NCBI GenBank assembly: GCA_013398015.1
Contig: VZRR01006734.1
Span: forward strand, 339,519-403,518
Reading direction: 5' to 3'
Origin: Oreocharis arfaki
Lineage: Eukaryota > Chordata > Aves > Passeriformes > Paramythiidae
DNA: 64,000 nucleotides
The notes below the pieces were generated by a model, which did not search any database, was not told where the DNA came from, and saw only the letters and a list, made by a program, of their open reading frames with translations. Shown piece after piece: positions 1-12,525 of this stretch. Positions within the stretch are counted from its first letter, which is position 1. Each line of letters begins with the position of its first letter. The position numbers and the translations under genes are program-made.

Positions 1-744
1 CTCTGTACATGATTCATTACCATGACACAGATAGATAAGAGAATCTATGGCTTTATTATCCAGGAATTGTACTATGGTATGATATTTTACTAGAGGAAAT
101 GCAAACATTATTCTGCTAAACCTTCTCTGCGCCATTCTGCAATGTTGTTATTAACATTCACACACAACAATAAAAACTTATGGGCATGCACAAGCAGTTG
201 TTATATCATTTATAAGACAATGATAAAGCTGAAAACTATAATCGTAATTTGTCAAAATAGAAAAAAGGGTACAAATAGAAACCAAAATCAATTATTTAAA
301 CCATGATGAGGTACCAGAAAAAAGAAGTAGCTTGCCATTAAAATGATGCAACTGGTGTGCATGGAAATCCTGAAATCAAAAAGCCGAACACTGAAGCCAA
401 GACCGCTGTTCTGCATCTCCTCAGCCTATGTTGGAGTAAATGATAAAAAGCTTTTATTTGAGGTGACTTATTACAAAACAAACTACATGAAAAAATACTG
501 TAGGGCTTCCTACTGTCACTGCCCTCAGATTGGTGGGTCAGGAAAAGAAGGAAGCCAGATTGCCCAAAGCTTCTCATTTTGATTGCAAACTAAAAACAAC
601 TTCCACAACTTCCTTTTAGCTTTCAGCCACTTGTCAATACTTTGCAAGAAATGATACATGACTTCTAGGCTGAAATCATCCACTGAAGACAGCAGGTAAC
701 AAGCTATGAAATTTAGTAACTCTCTTTCACCTCTCTTTCTCCAG
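1..744. other. Non-coding, no recognised feature
   Basis: This is AT-rich unique sequence. Two 79-codon frames overlap on opposite strands near 338-582. Neither resembles a known protein, and the mutual overlap is typical of chance frames. The last 25 bases form a pyrimidine tract ending in CCAG, which is what makes the next segment look like an exon. I recognise no repeat family here. Confidence 0.6.
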
Positions 745-854
745 GGCTGGCCTTGAGCAGGAAAAAAAGCAGGTTGCCAAAGAATCAGCTCTTCTGGAGC
801 CTGTGTACTACATGCAATTCAAGGGCCAGACCACACCTCAGTCCAGAAAGCACT
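745..854 (+). other. Exon-like segment, unverified
   Basis: A pyrimidine tract at 720-742 ends in the AG at 743-744, and a good donor GTAAGG sits at 855-860. These bound a 110-base segment. Taken from base 746 it reads 36 open codons with a protein-like composition, starting AGLEQEKKQVAKESALLEP and followed by VYYMQFKGQTTPQSRKH. A second frame is also open across the segment. As an exon it would begin after one leftover base and end with one leftover base. I do not recognise a family, and neither a partner exon nor a promoter is visible nearby. Splice-like signals of this quality occur by chance in long non-coding DNA, so it is more likely cryptic than real. Confidence 0.12.
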
Positions 855-3800
855 GTAAGGGAATGCATTCCCTGGCCTTCTCTTCCATTTCAGCAGCTTG
901 GGAAAACCATCATACTGGCTGTCCTCCTTCTGCACACAAACAGAATGGACACCTCTTATGTATACATAAACAAAAGAAGGGTCTATAAATCGTGTTTTCT
1001 AAATATGATTTTGTAATCTGATTCCACTCAGAATACACAGTACAGTCCAAAAGTGAAAAGATATACCTCATTTTTCAAAAATGAAAGGCAGTGATAACTT
1101 ATTTTTATTTAATCTCTTGGTTACATTTTAAAAACATTGTGAGCATTATATACAAATAAATATTTATCACTGCAATACACCTTCCTCTTGTTGTTGGTCA
1201 GCCTGTAAACCCAAACCATACCTTAAAAAGATCTTAACTACAAACAAGCATCTCAGCAGTTCACTAGGCATGGAAGCAAGTCAAGCAAAAACCAAATCAA
1301 GCGTCTCCCATCTGAACAAAAATCTGGTGCAATTCACTTCAAACATGCTTCTCTCTTGGCTTCTGAAACACCACTTTGCTGCTCTCTTCTCAGTCCCCAG
1401 TTGCCTCTTTGCCAAATGTTACACATATTTATAAGAGGTTAAAATAGAAACAAAACACTACCAACAACCAACCAAACAACCCAACATTGCATAAGGGGGA
1501 GGACAAACAGTGGAGCCAGACGTAGCAGCTTGCTTTTACTGTCTCTTTGCTCTTGGGAAAATGCAATAGTGGCTTCTGAATATTAATTGAATAAGGAGCC
1601 GTGCAAATTCCAGCTGTTGCCCGTGCACTGGGGTTTGGAAGACGGGTGTTTTCTCAGCTCCCGGTTTCACTCCCGGACTCCCAGAAACTCTGCGCATATG
1701 TAGCCCTGCAAGTTGCACAATTTAATTCTGTAATCCATCTGTGAAACTCCAGCTTCTCTGACTCCAGTGGCACATCAACACTGTGGAAACTGTAACTGGG
1801 ATAAGAACCGTATTTAGGGAGGCTCTCCCCTACAAGCTGTGGGTACATATGGCAATAAAGGGACCAGGTTGGTACGGAAGAACACATGATGCAACCCTCA
1901 TTTTTGGGGGAACGTGTTTAACCAAGCTGAAAGGCCATCAGGCAAGTTTGCTGGACAGGCATTGCCTCCCCTGATTTTCATGGGTTTGCTACTGAGTTAC
2001 TCAAACAGATGGTGCTCCAAGAGAGGTCATCCCTGTAAATGGCAGTTCTGTACTGCCAGTGATGTTCATCATACAGGATCACCTGAAAGGACAGGAACAT
2101 CACAACTGGGGACCATTTACACCCAGTGTGAGCTTGCAGGCGTCAAACCTGAGGGAGCACGAATCTGTAAGAAGTGCTCACCATCTGCTTTATGGAAAGA
2201 AGGAAAGAGAAAGAAAAAGACAAAAGGGGTCCTTTCAAGTGTCCCATGGCGAGTCCTTACATCACTGGCCAGCTTGAACTTTAGAGGATGTGTGGAAGTA
2301 CCAGTAAGTGAAATCAGGAAGGTCTTTAAAAAGATTTTTTAAATGGCTGGGGTCTTTATCATGTCACATTTTCTGGGCACTAGTACAATTTAATTTGATT
2401 TTAAACTGTACTGTTTGATGAAATGTCCTGTTCTTTAGTTCAGTGAAGTCAAGACACAATAAATGGATTTTTAATGGACAAAAGTTCAATTTCTCTGGCA
2501 GCAGAGGCACAGGAGGAAAAGAGACACAATGTACAAATGATGCACTCTGTGCTGACTTCCGACCCCGACCATTTCATGACAGGTATAAAAATGAAATACT
2601 GGGGGTGAGAGGAGAGGGAAGAAAAAGGAGAGCGCTTTAAATGGCAGCAATGCTAATAGCCAAACAGCATATAAGTTGTTTAGGAACAGAGGTTGATTTA
2701 CGGTTATAAAAACAGCGCAGCTAAAACAAAGCTAAGAATGTTACTTTTCTTTTCTTAATCTTCTTTTTATATGTTAGCTACTATTTCCATTCAGTGTTTG
2801 GCTTTCTACTTCAGAGTGTGTGGCTTAGTAAAGTCAAGTAAGGTGTTCGGAAGGGGGAGAAATGTAATGATATTATTAATCTCTGTATTATGAAGTAGAA
2901 TCCTTGGTAGAATATATGCAGATAATTCTCTTCCTTCTTTTTATTCAGCAGGAAATTAGTTCACCATTAGAAGCATGGTTCAAGGCCATGTTTCCTCAGT
3001 CCTGTTGGAGAAATGAATCAAGAAACAAAAATAGCTCTGATGGTGCTCGTATTTATCAGGACTTGACTGAGCTGCATTAATTAAATAATGAATCTTTAAC
3101 TGGAAATATGATGCTCTATATCTAAAGCTCTGAAAGACCATTACAAATTATTTGAAAGCTCCAAAAATACTTCAAAAATCAATTAAATGTTATTAAAACT
3201 GAATACAAATTAAAGACCAAAGCACCCATTCCTGCCTATTTACCTCAGCTAGTTGAATTCCAACTTCAAAACCTCTGCTCTCTTGCCAGATACAGATTGT
3301 GGCTTTTAACATACCATGTCAACAGATTGCAACTGCTTACTCCTGCTCAGTGGCTCTGGGCTAGAAAATGCTATTTTCAGTGTTTTCTCAGAGAGGAGGA
3401 AAGCATCAGCATTTAAAGGTATCCCCACAAATGTTTATGTTTGAAGCACTGTCACTAGATCTGCCAGCGGAGGCCTTCCCACGACCTCACTTACTCATCA
3501 TGAAGCAATATTTATCTTCCCGCTTCTCCTGGGAGGAGATACTCTCCCGTTCCTGTCTTTGAACACCACTTGTCTCAGTAATTAATGAATTTCCTATCAC
3601 CCACTGCTCCTGCCTGCCGCTCTGCCAGATGCCCCCAGCCCCGCCACTCCTCCTGATTCCAGCAGCTGTAGGGCTTTGGGGTTGGGTTTGTCCATCTCTG
3701 CATGTAGCCAGTGCTGTTTTTGTCCCTCAAACACAGGTAATTTATTTCAGCAGACGTGACAACTGGGCACACCCACTCTTGGGAAAGCTGGCATTGGCTT

Positions 3801-6800
3801 TTTGTGGGCCACATCAGAGGCAGTGATGTCTCCTGCCCTCTTCCATGAGCGCTGATGGCTTTTAAGAAATCTTCTCATCAAAACTTTGTGATCAGGGAGA
3901 AAATTTGCTGCTCTGAGAGTGTTGAGCATGTTAGATCTGGAATGAACTGGGACTTGCCACAGCAAACATCAATAGCACAAAACCAGTTTTGGGGGGCTCT
4001 TCTCATTGCCTTAGAACCCCCTGATTACTCGAGATCTTGTGGTCTCACATGCCCCCAAAGAGTACTCCGAGGTTCCTATTTGTTTAAGGACCTGTTTTCT
4101 CTATTTGATTAAAACATTTTTGAGCTTTTCAGCAGAATAGTCATATTTAGCCTTAAACCTTTATTTCCCTAACAACTCCTTCAAATACATACTGTGCTTG
4201 ATTACAGTAAACCCACAAACATGAAGTTCCCTTTTCAGATGTGTTCATTTGCATCTTGCATTAAATGGTTTATAATAGAGCCACATCATTCAAATGTTAA
4301 CTGAAAATTATCATTCTTAATTCTCTCACACCTTTATAAATTTTTCAGCTCACCTGTCTTTTATTATGAAATGTAATCTGGGTACCTTTATTTTATTTAT
4401 GACCAACAAAGTGCAGAAAAGCTATGCACAAGCTCTGCCAATACTTTTATGAGGTTTAGTGTCTCCCCTTAGAGAAATTACTGAAGTTTTTTTCATGCTC
4501 ACAACTAACTTCTTCACAGAAACAGTAATGTCTTTTCCCCTGCAGTCACAGCCAACAGCAACCTTTAAATTGCTGAGGGAAAGACATTTTGAGGTTTGAG
4601 AATCACTGTGCAGAAGGCACAAATCGCTGCCATCCTTAGAATATCTTTGTATATCCTAACCACGGGGAGTTCAATCCTGAATTACTGCAAAAATATTATG
4701 CCAGGGGCTCCCTGTGGGCCTCTAGTCCAAAAATAAGTATCGATGTAATGTGCACCGAAGAGTTCACAAAACACAGGTGCTAGAAGTGTCTGGAGCAGTG
4801 GTGATTCTTAGAGATGCTCTGGCAGTGTTGCAATATCTGTGTTTCCAGGTAGAAAGAGAGAACTGCACGAAACAAAATAAAATTAATCATTAGGCTAAGT
4901 TATGCAGCAAGTTCTAAGCCTGTTGTAGACAGCACTGTGCAGACCAGTGGTGTTTTATATTAGTGAGAAGTGTGGATGGAGTCAATGAATCCACACTCGT
5001 CAGCAAATGCTAAAGTAACGGGGAGACTGAGCACTCTGGTGTGCTGCTACCCCAGTGAGAGAGGAACTGCCCATTTTTGCTGCAGTGCAGCACTACTAGG
5101 AGTCCTCATATCTTTTAATTCTACACAGATGAAACCCATGGACATCAGAGGAGACCACAGTCTTACAGAAGACTGCCAGTCTTTGCTGTCACCCTTGATG
5201 AGAGAATCAGCTGGGAGAAACATCAAGTAGCTTCCCAAAATCCAAACTTTCACACATTTTTGTTTGTGTCTTTTTTTAAGAAAAAGCTTATAGTGGAGAC
5301 TTGCTCCATTATAACTCTCCTGTGCCATTTCAGTTTAAAGATGATGGGTCTCCAGAACACTTAATCTACAAAGGGAAAGTGTAGCACAGTAAACTAAATA
5401 TTTCACCACCTTTAAAAAATAAACAGATGAAAGAAAACCCTCACATCATTAATTTGGACTTAAATGAAAACCAATTCCTTAAGAGCTCCAAACGTCCTTT
5501 GTAATGGTATGTTTTGCGTTACATCTTAAACTGTCCAACTCTGAGATGAAGGTGGGAATTGCATATCCAGGAAAATTAAAAGGGATAATATACACACATT
5601 CCACAAATGGATTCAGTTATTCCCTTTTCTTTCAAGTGGGCAAGTGTTACTCTTAACATTAGCAAAGCCAGCAATTTCTACAGAAATTCAGCCAATCAGT
5701 ACATTCCCCACTCCAAGAAAAAAAGGAAATATTGATGAACTTAAAAGTGCATTTTTCTACTAGTTAAAGGCTGCACCTGCTCAGATCTTTAACATCTGCA
5801 TTTCCCAAAAGGACCCATTTTCTCTGGACCATCAGATTTTGGTTATATGTCGTGCCATCTAAAACATTCAGAGCACAGCACTGTGTGCATTCCACGACTG
5901 GGTTCTCCAGGCAATCAGGTGTAGTTCTGACTGATAATCTCCCAATTTTAAATGAGTTTGCTTAAAAAAACACTACTGATGTAGTTAACTGCTGGAAACA
6001 TAAGCTCAGATCCCAAACCCACTAGTCTTTAGATCAAATAAGAAACAGGTTAAACTGGCATCATTGCCATGGACCAGACAGTGATAAAAATTAGTCTTAG
6101 GATTTCTGTCCAGATACATTCTAAACCCTGCCAGACATAGCTGTCTATTGAAATACATATCCAAGAAAGTAAATTAAATAGAGTATTCTGCTTCCAAGCT
6201 GATGTGCAATGCCTATCCTAAATCACATCTGTATCTAAATTTTGCCCACTTGTCTTACTCCTGACTCTCAATTAATCCCTGAAAGCAGATGAGTTGGTCT
6301 CCTCCCTGCCCAAATACTACATCTCAGAATACATGCTGACATGCATGAAAAATATTAAACTTTTTAGCTCAGGAGATGATGTATGGAGCTTCTCAGAGGC
6401 AGTGAGAACTGGCTTTGGGGCTGCTACTAAGAAGATGATGGAACCTTGACAAAGCCATACAAACCAAACCCATTAATGTGGGATGCCATGAATCCCAGAC
6501 TCCCTCTCTTCCTTCTGCAATGCAAGGAAGGACAGAGAAGTTTAAAATCAGCAACTAAACACATGGTACATCTGCATGAAAAATGCTTTAAACCTTTAAA
6601 AAGCCAAGTGTCTACAGGCAAGAGCCTCTTGGAATTACAGTAGTGAAGACTGTGACTGAAGACAAATTCCTCCAGTGTAACTTCTGCCGAGAACTTCCTG
6701 ACATTAGAAAGTTGTTGGAAAGAAATTTATGGAGGAATCGCTTTTTGGAGTCATCTTGAATTAATAAATAATAGGTACCTTTCTGACATAGCTGTTTTAG

Positions 6801-6861
6801 AGCTGCATACAGCTGGATGAAAACTAGCACTATGGTCCAATTTATTTACCATTAGTTCCTT
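855..6861. other. Non-coding, no recognised gene or repeat
   Basis: About 6 kb of unique AT-rich sequence. The largest frame is 142 codons (1914-2342, plus). Its composition is not that of a conserved protein, and other frames overlap it. A purine-rich patch (GA-rich) lies at about 2194-2220. A slightly CpG-richer patch lies near 1500-1700. I see no splice-bounded open frame that I would defend and no interspersed repeat I recognise. Confidence 0.6.
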
Positions 6862-6877
6862 TCTCTCTCTCTCTCTT
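6862..6877. repeat. (TC)n microsatellite
   Basis: About seven uninterrupted TC units, flanked by TT-rich sequence. Confidence 0.9.
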
Positions 6878-8074
6878 TAAAGTCTAATACACAATTTCAG
6901 AATACTGTGAAAGCCTCCTTAATTTGCTTCTGTATTGTGTAAAGCAGATGTCCTGCCTTTGCAAACTGATTAGTAAGTGGTTTATATTATTCCAGTGGTT
7001 GTCATCATTATCGCAGAAATGTTGAGCGAGGCTGCTGTCTGCTGCTTTTAAAAACATCTACAATGTCAGACTGCCTCTTTCAGAAGGGATACAGGTGTGC
7101 AAAACACACTTTTCTGGAGAAAACAGGCCAAATAAAATTCTACGAAGCAGCCCATCATGTTTCAGGTAGCGGGGTATCTTCAGGATCACAGCAGATAGAG
7201 TATAAAACCAGCAAAGGCTCCAGACCATGACTCAAGACTGAGGTCTTATTCCAGGTCCTTGTGCACTAATAGAAATTTGGTCTTTGACAAATCCTTTTCC
7301 TGGCAAAAAATCTCAGATTTATTATCCTAGTAGCACCTAAAACATTTGAGGCACTCTTCTGCAGTGCCAACTCTTCTTCCATCAGCTGTGGAAGGCCGCC
7401 AATGGATGAACATTTACGATGGCTACAATTGTCTACAAGATCCAACTGGGGTGGGTCCTGTCAGGAGTTGCATGGGCAGATCAACAATCAAATTAATTGT
7501 TTCTGTTGGAGAAGGTGAAACAAAGTCTGCATCTTTTAAATGTTTGTTCATCAAGAGACTGAAGTTGATTGAGCTCTCTGAATACTACTGCACTAGAAAT
7601 TAATGCTAATCATAGCTTTAAAAGGTTAGATATGTTAAATCTGCTTCTAGACGTCCTGACAGTCCAAAAAGCAAGAAGAAAAGTGGGCATTTAGTTATTC
7701 TGAATACATACTTCACCACTGGCTCATCCCATAGGGACCAAGAAGTTCTTCCTTTTCCATGTCCAAACCTAAGAGTGCAATGGAGGTGGCTACAAATACT
7801 TCTGTCCTGGAAGAACCACAAATTACTACTGCAATCGTTGCAAAACACAGCCATGTGGTTTTTGCTTCTGCAGGATGTGACAAAAAATTCTAGCTTTCTC
7901 ACTTTGGGTCATAATTTGTGCAAACCTGAGAACAAGGGCATTTCATTTGGGATTTTTTGGTTTAACTTCACACAAATGGTTCTTAAAGCACGAAGAACTG
8001 ACCTCTTCCCTTTTGTCAGCATTCCAATTTCCTGACTGCATTGTTAAACAGAGAGAGCCTGTGTCAGCACACAT
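6878..8074. other. Non-coding, no recognised feature
   Basis: Unique sequence. The frames at 7346-7603 (plus) and 7618-7902 (minus) are under 100 codons and resemble nothing I know. No repeat is recognised until the CR1 copy that begins near 8075. Confidence 0.6.
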
Positions 8075-8740
8075 TCACAGAGTAATTTTGGTTGGAAGGG
8101 ACATCTTGAGGCCACCCGGTCAAGCCACCCTCACAGCAGGACCAGCTAGATCAGATCGCTGAGGGGTGTGCAGATATTTCAGTATCTCCAAGGACAGTCC
8201 CTCTGGGTTCTTGTTACAGTGTTTGACCACACCACGGTGAAAATATTTTCTTATATCAAAATTTGCCTCTCCATGCTAACACCTTGTGCCTGTTGTCTCC
8301 TGTCCTCTGTACTCTGTGCACTTCTGGGAACGAAAACCGTCTTGCTCTGTTGTATTTGTAACCTGTCAACAAGTAGTTCAGAACACCTTTAGGACTTCCC
8401 TTTCCCCTTCTCTGTCAGGATAAGGCAACTCTTTGAGCCACTCCTACATTGTGTATTCCAGATGCCTAATTATTTTGGTGTCCCTCCACCAAACTCCTCC
8501 CAGCAGGCCTTGTAGAGTGTCTTGTCCTGGGGAGCTCAAAACTGGACACAGTGTTTAGATGTGGGCACGCTGGTATCAAGTGGAGAAACAATTCCTTTTC
8601 CTGGCCTGTTGTCTATCCTTTTAGGACACGCTAATACTGTCCTTCTGTGCTGCAGTGGTGCAAAACTGACTCCTCTGCAACTTTCTGTCCAGTCAGACCC
8701 TCCCCCAGGGCTTTTCCTGCAGGAAAACGATATTTAAGTC
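8075..8740 (-). mobile_element. CR1 LINE fragment, 5'-truncated
   Basis: Read on the minus strand, this ends at about 8075 with the CR1 3' region. The plus strand shows its complement, TTTTGGTTGGAAGGGACATC followed by a diverged stretch about a group of CCACC-containing bases. Farther from the 3' end, the segments around 8380-8600 match the usual CR1 text (complement of the part describing small truncated copies: CTTGTAGAGTGTCTTGTCCTG and a GGGAGCTCAAAACTGGACACA-like stretch). The copy is diverged, holds no useful reading frame and is truncated at its 5' end somewhere near 8740. CR1 is the dominant LINE of birds, turtles and crocodilians. The right-hand boundary is approximate. Confidence 0.8.
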
Positions 8741-8856
8741 CCATGGAAAGACATATAGGCACAAAAGGTTGGACTGCTTGCAATAATTGTTGGAATCAAA
8801 ATAAATCCATAAGCACAATACCTAAATGTCTGCATGATGAGATCAAGGGCAGAAGA

Positions 8857-9021
8857 TCATAGAATCATTTAGGTTGGAAGAGACCTTTAAAGATCACCTT
8901 GTTCCAACACCCCTACCATGGACAGGGACACCTTCCACTAGACCAGGTTACTCAGAGCCTCATCCAACCTGGCCTTGGACACTTCCAGAGAATGGGTTGT
9001 CAACAACTTGTTTGGGCAACA
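8857..9021 (-). mobile_element. CR1 LINE 3' end, short
   Basis: The plus strand starts with TCATAGAATCATTTAGGTTG and continues with the complement of the canonical CR1 3' untranslated region (GGAAGAGACCTTTAAAGATC, then ACCATGGACAGGGACACCTT). The match fades after GTTTGGGCAAC at about 9021, giving a copy of about 165 bases. The octamer-type 3' terminus of CR1 is visible as TCATAGAATCAT. It has the same orientation as the copy at 8075-8740 but is a separate insertion, because each copy has its own 3' end. Confidence 0.9.
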
Positions 9022-9827
9022 AGATGCCAAGACAAAGCAAAGTGTAGCAACTTATACACAGCTCGAGATAATTAAATATTATAAAGTCTGGACAAACTTT
9101 TCCACCAAATACCTCACACACTAAAGATAAAATTCAATTATCTTGTCTTAGCCTCTAATTTGACTCAGAAATACACAGATTCTATCATTTCAAAGTCACT
9201 TTAGGACAATAATATCAAGACAAATTATTCTTCTTAAGACAAAACAGAAGACACTCTCTTATCCCTTGTGCAGAAGTGCATCAAAGGCCCAGATTCTGAC
9301 ACACTCTCCGTCTTTGCAGATTTTCAAAGTACAAGCACAGAGCCAAACTCGGATTTAAAAATGAGTCACTCATAACCAGCAGTTCACAGAATTTTCATCT
9401 TCAGAAGTATCTTTAAAAGAAGAAAAAGCATTTTCTAAAATACTTCGACAGAATTTTTATTTTGGGACTCCAAGGAAGCATTAGGAGGTAAAATCTCAAT
9501 TTTTCTACTACTACAAAAGTCCTCCTGATTTTAAAGACAAACAAGCTTTCCCGTTACATACAAACACAAGAATAACGCTAGCTGCTAAATCAAATTTCTG
9601 ATACATAAGAAAATAATCTTCAAAATGTATCAGAGCAAGCCAAATTAATGCAGTCCTGCCTGCAGAAATCTAGAAAAAATCAAGAGTACTGTTGTTTACC
9701 TCAGATTACCAATTTTCTTTAGAAAACCAATTTCTCAGTCAGACTGCAGACTTGTCCATCTACTGGAGTAGACTCAATGAGGGTAAATATAGATTTTCAA
9801 GCATTCCTTAATCAATTGAAATTTTGG

Positions 9828-9849
9828 TGTTTTTTTGGGGTTTTTTTGT
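9828..9849. repeat. T/G mirror repeat
   Basis: The strand carries two runs of seven T around GGGG, flanked by G then T on both sides, so that it reads the same in mirror order over 22 bases. It contains only T and G. Short mirror repeats with one base class per strand can form triplex DNA, but this tract includes G and T on the same strand and is short, so any structural role is a guess. Confidence 0.7.
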
Positions 9850-10007
9850 ACTTTGATGCATGTTACAAAATTATACCCATGAACCATTTTTGCTCTTCCC
9901 TCTGTTGTTAGCAGCTAACCTGAGCTAAGTCACAGGACTGACACCGAAATCTGGCTCCTAATATTTTCCTAATCTAACCTGCTCCAAGATCAGCCTCTCT
10001 GTAGATG

Positions 10008-10031
10008 CACGTACACAGGTGTGTGTACGTG
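10008..10031. repeat. Short dyad of alternating purine-pyrimidine
   Basis: The arms CACGTACACA and TGTGTACGTG are perfect reverse complements separated by four bases. Almost the whole 24-base unit alternates purine and pyrimidine, a pattern known to favour Z-DNA. Ten-base arms with a short spacer are expected about once by chance in 64 kb, so the alternation is the only real reason to note it. Confidence 0.6.
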
Positions 10032-11220
10032 GTATAAAACACACTCAAACAGCCACTTCCACAAAGAGCATACACCTTCTCGGCTGCCAAAATTCTGACC
10101 CTTTTCATTTAGGACTACGAGAAAAAAGCTTTTCTCTAGACATTCTTCTACTTTTAAACAACATACCTTTAATAAAAAAAGCCCTGAAATTTAAAGGCTA
10201 CTATAAAAAAAGTCAACATTTTCACTACTCTTTTGTTTCAAACAGCAGAAGTAGCCAGCCTAGACATTTCAGTGCAGCCATTAAAGCCGAATGCCTTTTG
10301 AGGCAGAATTCTATGAATGCACTCTGGCTTATAAAAAATGTATTAGATGATAGCTCTGAAAAAGGCTCTGAGGCGTAACATGGTCTATCATGTTGTGCAT
10401 GCATGAGTTAGCTTTTACAAGATCAGAACCAGAAGCGAAGATGAATGCTATTCATTGTAAGCCCAAAGCTTTGGAAGTTCAGTATCGCAGCGCTCAGGGG
10501 TGAGTACTAGAGCTATTCAAAAAAAAAAGGACATTCTTTAAAGAACTGTCCAGCTTTTAAATATTTGGCACATGTGCCCACCCTCGGTTCTTGATGGCGT
10601 GGAATCGGGGCTGCAGCAGAACAGGCAGAAGGCCACTGCCTGCTGACCACTTCTCCCCGCTCCCCATAGCCCCACTGAGCTGAATTTGATATGAGAAGGT
10701 CAGTGGTATTCTCATCAGTAGGTTTTAAAAAGTCAAACATCATTTGACAGAACAAAAGCAATGACTTCACACTGGGTGTAAAGAGGAACAATTCTGGCAA
10801 GGACTCATCCACTTACTGTCAAAGAAAATTACATACAATTTAGTATTTTGACATTATGGAGTGTGTTCGACACATTATTAGGATTTGGAGGTCTTAAAGA
10901 GAAGCAAGTCAAATGAGCATTAAACTAAATGGATTTTCTTTGATGAAATAATGATAAATAATAATACAGATGACTTCGGTTGTTTGCAAAATAGCTTGTT
11001 CATAGTCAGCTGCCCATATTATTTTGAAAATATCCTGAAGCTCAGGACAAACCTTTTTTCAGCTGCTGAATGCTTTAAGGAGCTAACAATGAGTTATTAT
11101 TCTTATTATTCAAGCTATTACATGTACTATGTGACAACGTACCTGGACAAAATTGCACAGAATCCTGAGAAAATGTACCCTTCAGAAATTATCTTTGCAT
11201 TTTGTTGCTGACTCCAAGTA

Positions 11221-11640
11221 ACACAGGACTTCAGCTGACGAAAGTCTCAACGTGGCAATGTCCCCACAAATGTACTCTCCTCAGACGTCTCCTCTGTGTT
11301 TTCCCTTGTGAGCCAATCGCTCTCCCTTGCCACCAAGCTGATGTGTCAGCTGTGACTTTCTGAGGAGCTCTGAGTAATGGGATCAGCTAATGTTCGGCAC
11401 ACGGAGAAATTCCGTATCATTCTCCTCTCTAAAAATACCACTGGCTGCCGCTAGAGCTACTCAGCAGTGATGAATAGCTGAAGGGACAAGCAGGTCTCTA
11501 AATTTGCTTCATATCTGACAGCCCTTCATCAGATATGGGTAATGGATCCTACTTACTCCAAACTACTGTACACTGCAAGGCACTTTCCCACCGCGTGAAT
11601 ATATACACTCAGTATGGGCATCCTAATGATCGCGATTTTT
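11221..11640. promoter_or_regulatory. Candidate enhancer-like block
   Basis: The block is rich in recognisable binding-site cores. It holds two CAGCTG E-boxes (11232-11237, 11347-11352), a GACGTC palindrome (11284-11289), a CCAAT (11313-11317) and a rare ATCGCGAT palindrome (11629-11636). It also holds a 9-bp dyad, CATATCTGA (11510-11518) facing TCAGATATG (11529-11537), whose arms each carry a GATA core. It keeps several CpGs in a CpG-poor neighbourhood. Each motif alone is common, and the call rests on their density. Nothing in the sequence shows activity or a target gene. Confidence 0.2.
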
Positions 11641-11950
11641 TTCTTCCCCATTAAGTCAAGCTGATTACACATTAAAAAGCTGTTAGTAAATTTTGAAACG
11701 TTACTAATTCAGGCAAAAAAGGCATGTTTGGTCTTCAAATGCACCTCCACGCCTCTATCAGAGAAGGTCTCAATTGACTTCTAGGAATTTGCCTCAAGTG
11801 TTGAAAGTGTGCACATCTTATAAATTCACACAGCTAATTATCTTCAATGACTTTAGCAGATTCACTCACTTAATACACGGGTATGTCTTTCCTGGGTATA
11901 CAGAATTACAGAATTTTATTTCCTGAAGGTCATTTGATGACTTTATGTGA

Positions 11951-11977
11951 TTTTTTTTTTTGTGTTTGTGTGTGTGC
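11951..11977. repeat. T run followed by (TG)n
   Basis: Eleven T bases are followed by GTGTTTGTGTGTGTG. Confidence 0.85.
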
Positions 11978-12237
11978 ATTTTTAATAAGGTCCCATTTCT
12001 GAATCAGGAAAAAGAGCATTCAGTGAGACAAAGCGTATTTACTGCATATCTAGGGATCTCCAGATTGGCAATTATATCATAATTGTTTTTAAATTCTAAA
12101 AAAGGGGGTGGAGTGGGGAGGTAAGAGATAATTAAGTCACATGAACAGGACCCAAATTGCATTTGCTCTCATTTTTGTTGTGAACAATATCAGTTTAATT
12201 GAATCATCTGTAATTCTTCTTACTTATTTTTTTTCAG

Positions 12238-12305
12238 CCTGCAGGAAGGCACATGAGACATTATGAGAGGCTGGCTGGCAAATATCTTGAGAGCAGAGAT
12301 TGCAA
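12238..12305 (+). other. Weak exon-like segment
   Basis: A long pyrimidine run ends in CAG at 12235-12237. From 12238 one frame is open and reads PAGRHMRHYERLAGKYLES before continuing into a weak donor, GTATCC, at 12306. Without splicing, the frame stops a few codons later. No family is recognised. The donor is poor and the segment is short, so this is probably chance. Confidence 0.06.
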
Positions 12306-12503
12306 GTATCCATAGGATTTGCCAGAAATCAGCAGACAAGATATGTCCATGTGTGTGCATGTGTGAGTGCACAAACATACCAGGGAGGGTGGAGAGGAGG
12401 GATGGCCTCTGGCAAATTGATGTCTGTCAGCTAGCAAACCTTGATTTCACTATTAATGTCACGGTTCACCACACAAAAGCTTTCAGTGAGCATCAGCAGT
12501 GCT

Positions 12504-12525
12504 ACACACACACACACACACACAC
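12504..12525. repeat. (AC)n microsatellite
   Basis: About eleven AC units, followed by CTCATACATATAG and a short AT-rich stretch. Confidence 0.9.

Larger units (their letters stand above)
9022..12503. other. Non-coding, with small structural motifs listed separately
   Basis: Unique AT-rich sequence. The largest frame is 119 codons (10019-10378, plus), with no recognisable similarity. A minus frame at 10513-10812 is equally unremarkable. A T/GT tract lies at 11951-11977. Motif-bearing pieces inside this stretch (9828-9849, 10008-10031, 11221-11640, 12238-12305) have their own entries. Confidence 0.6.
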
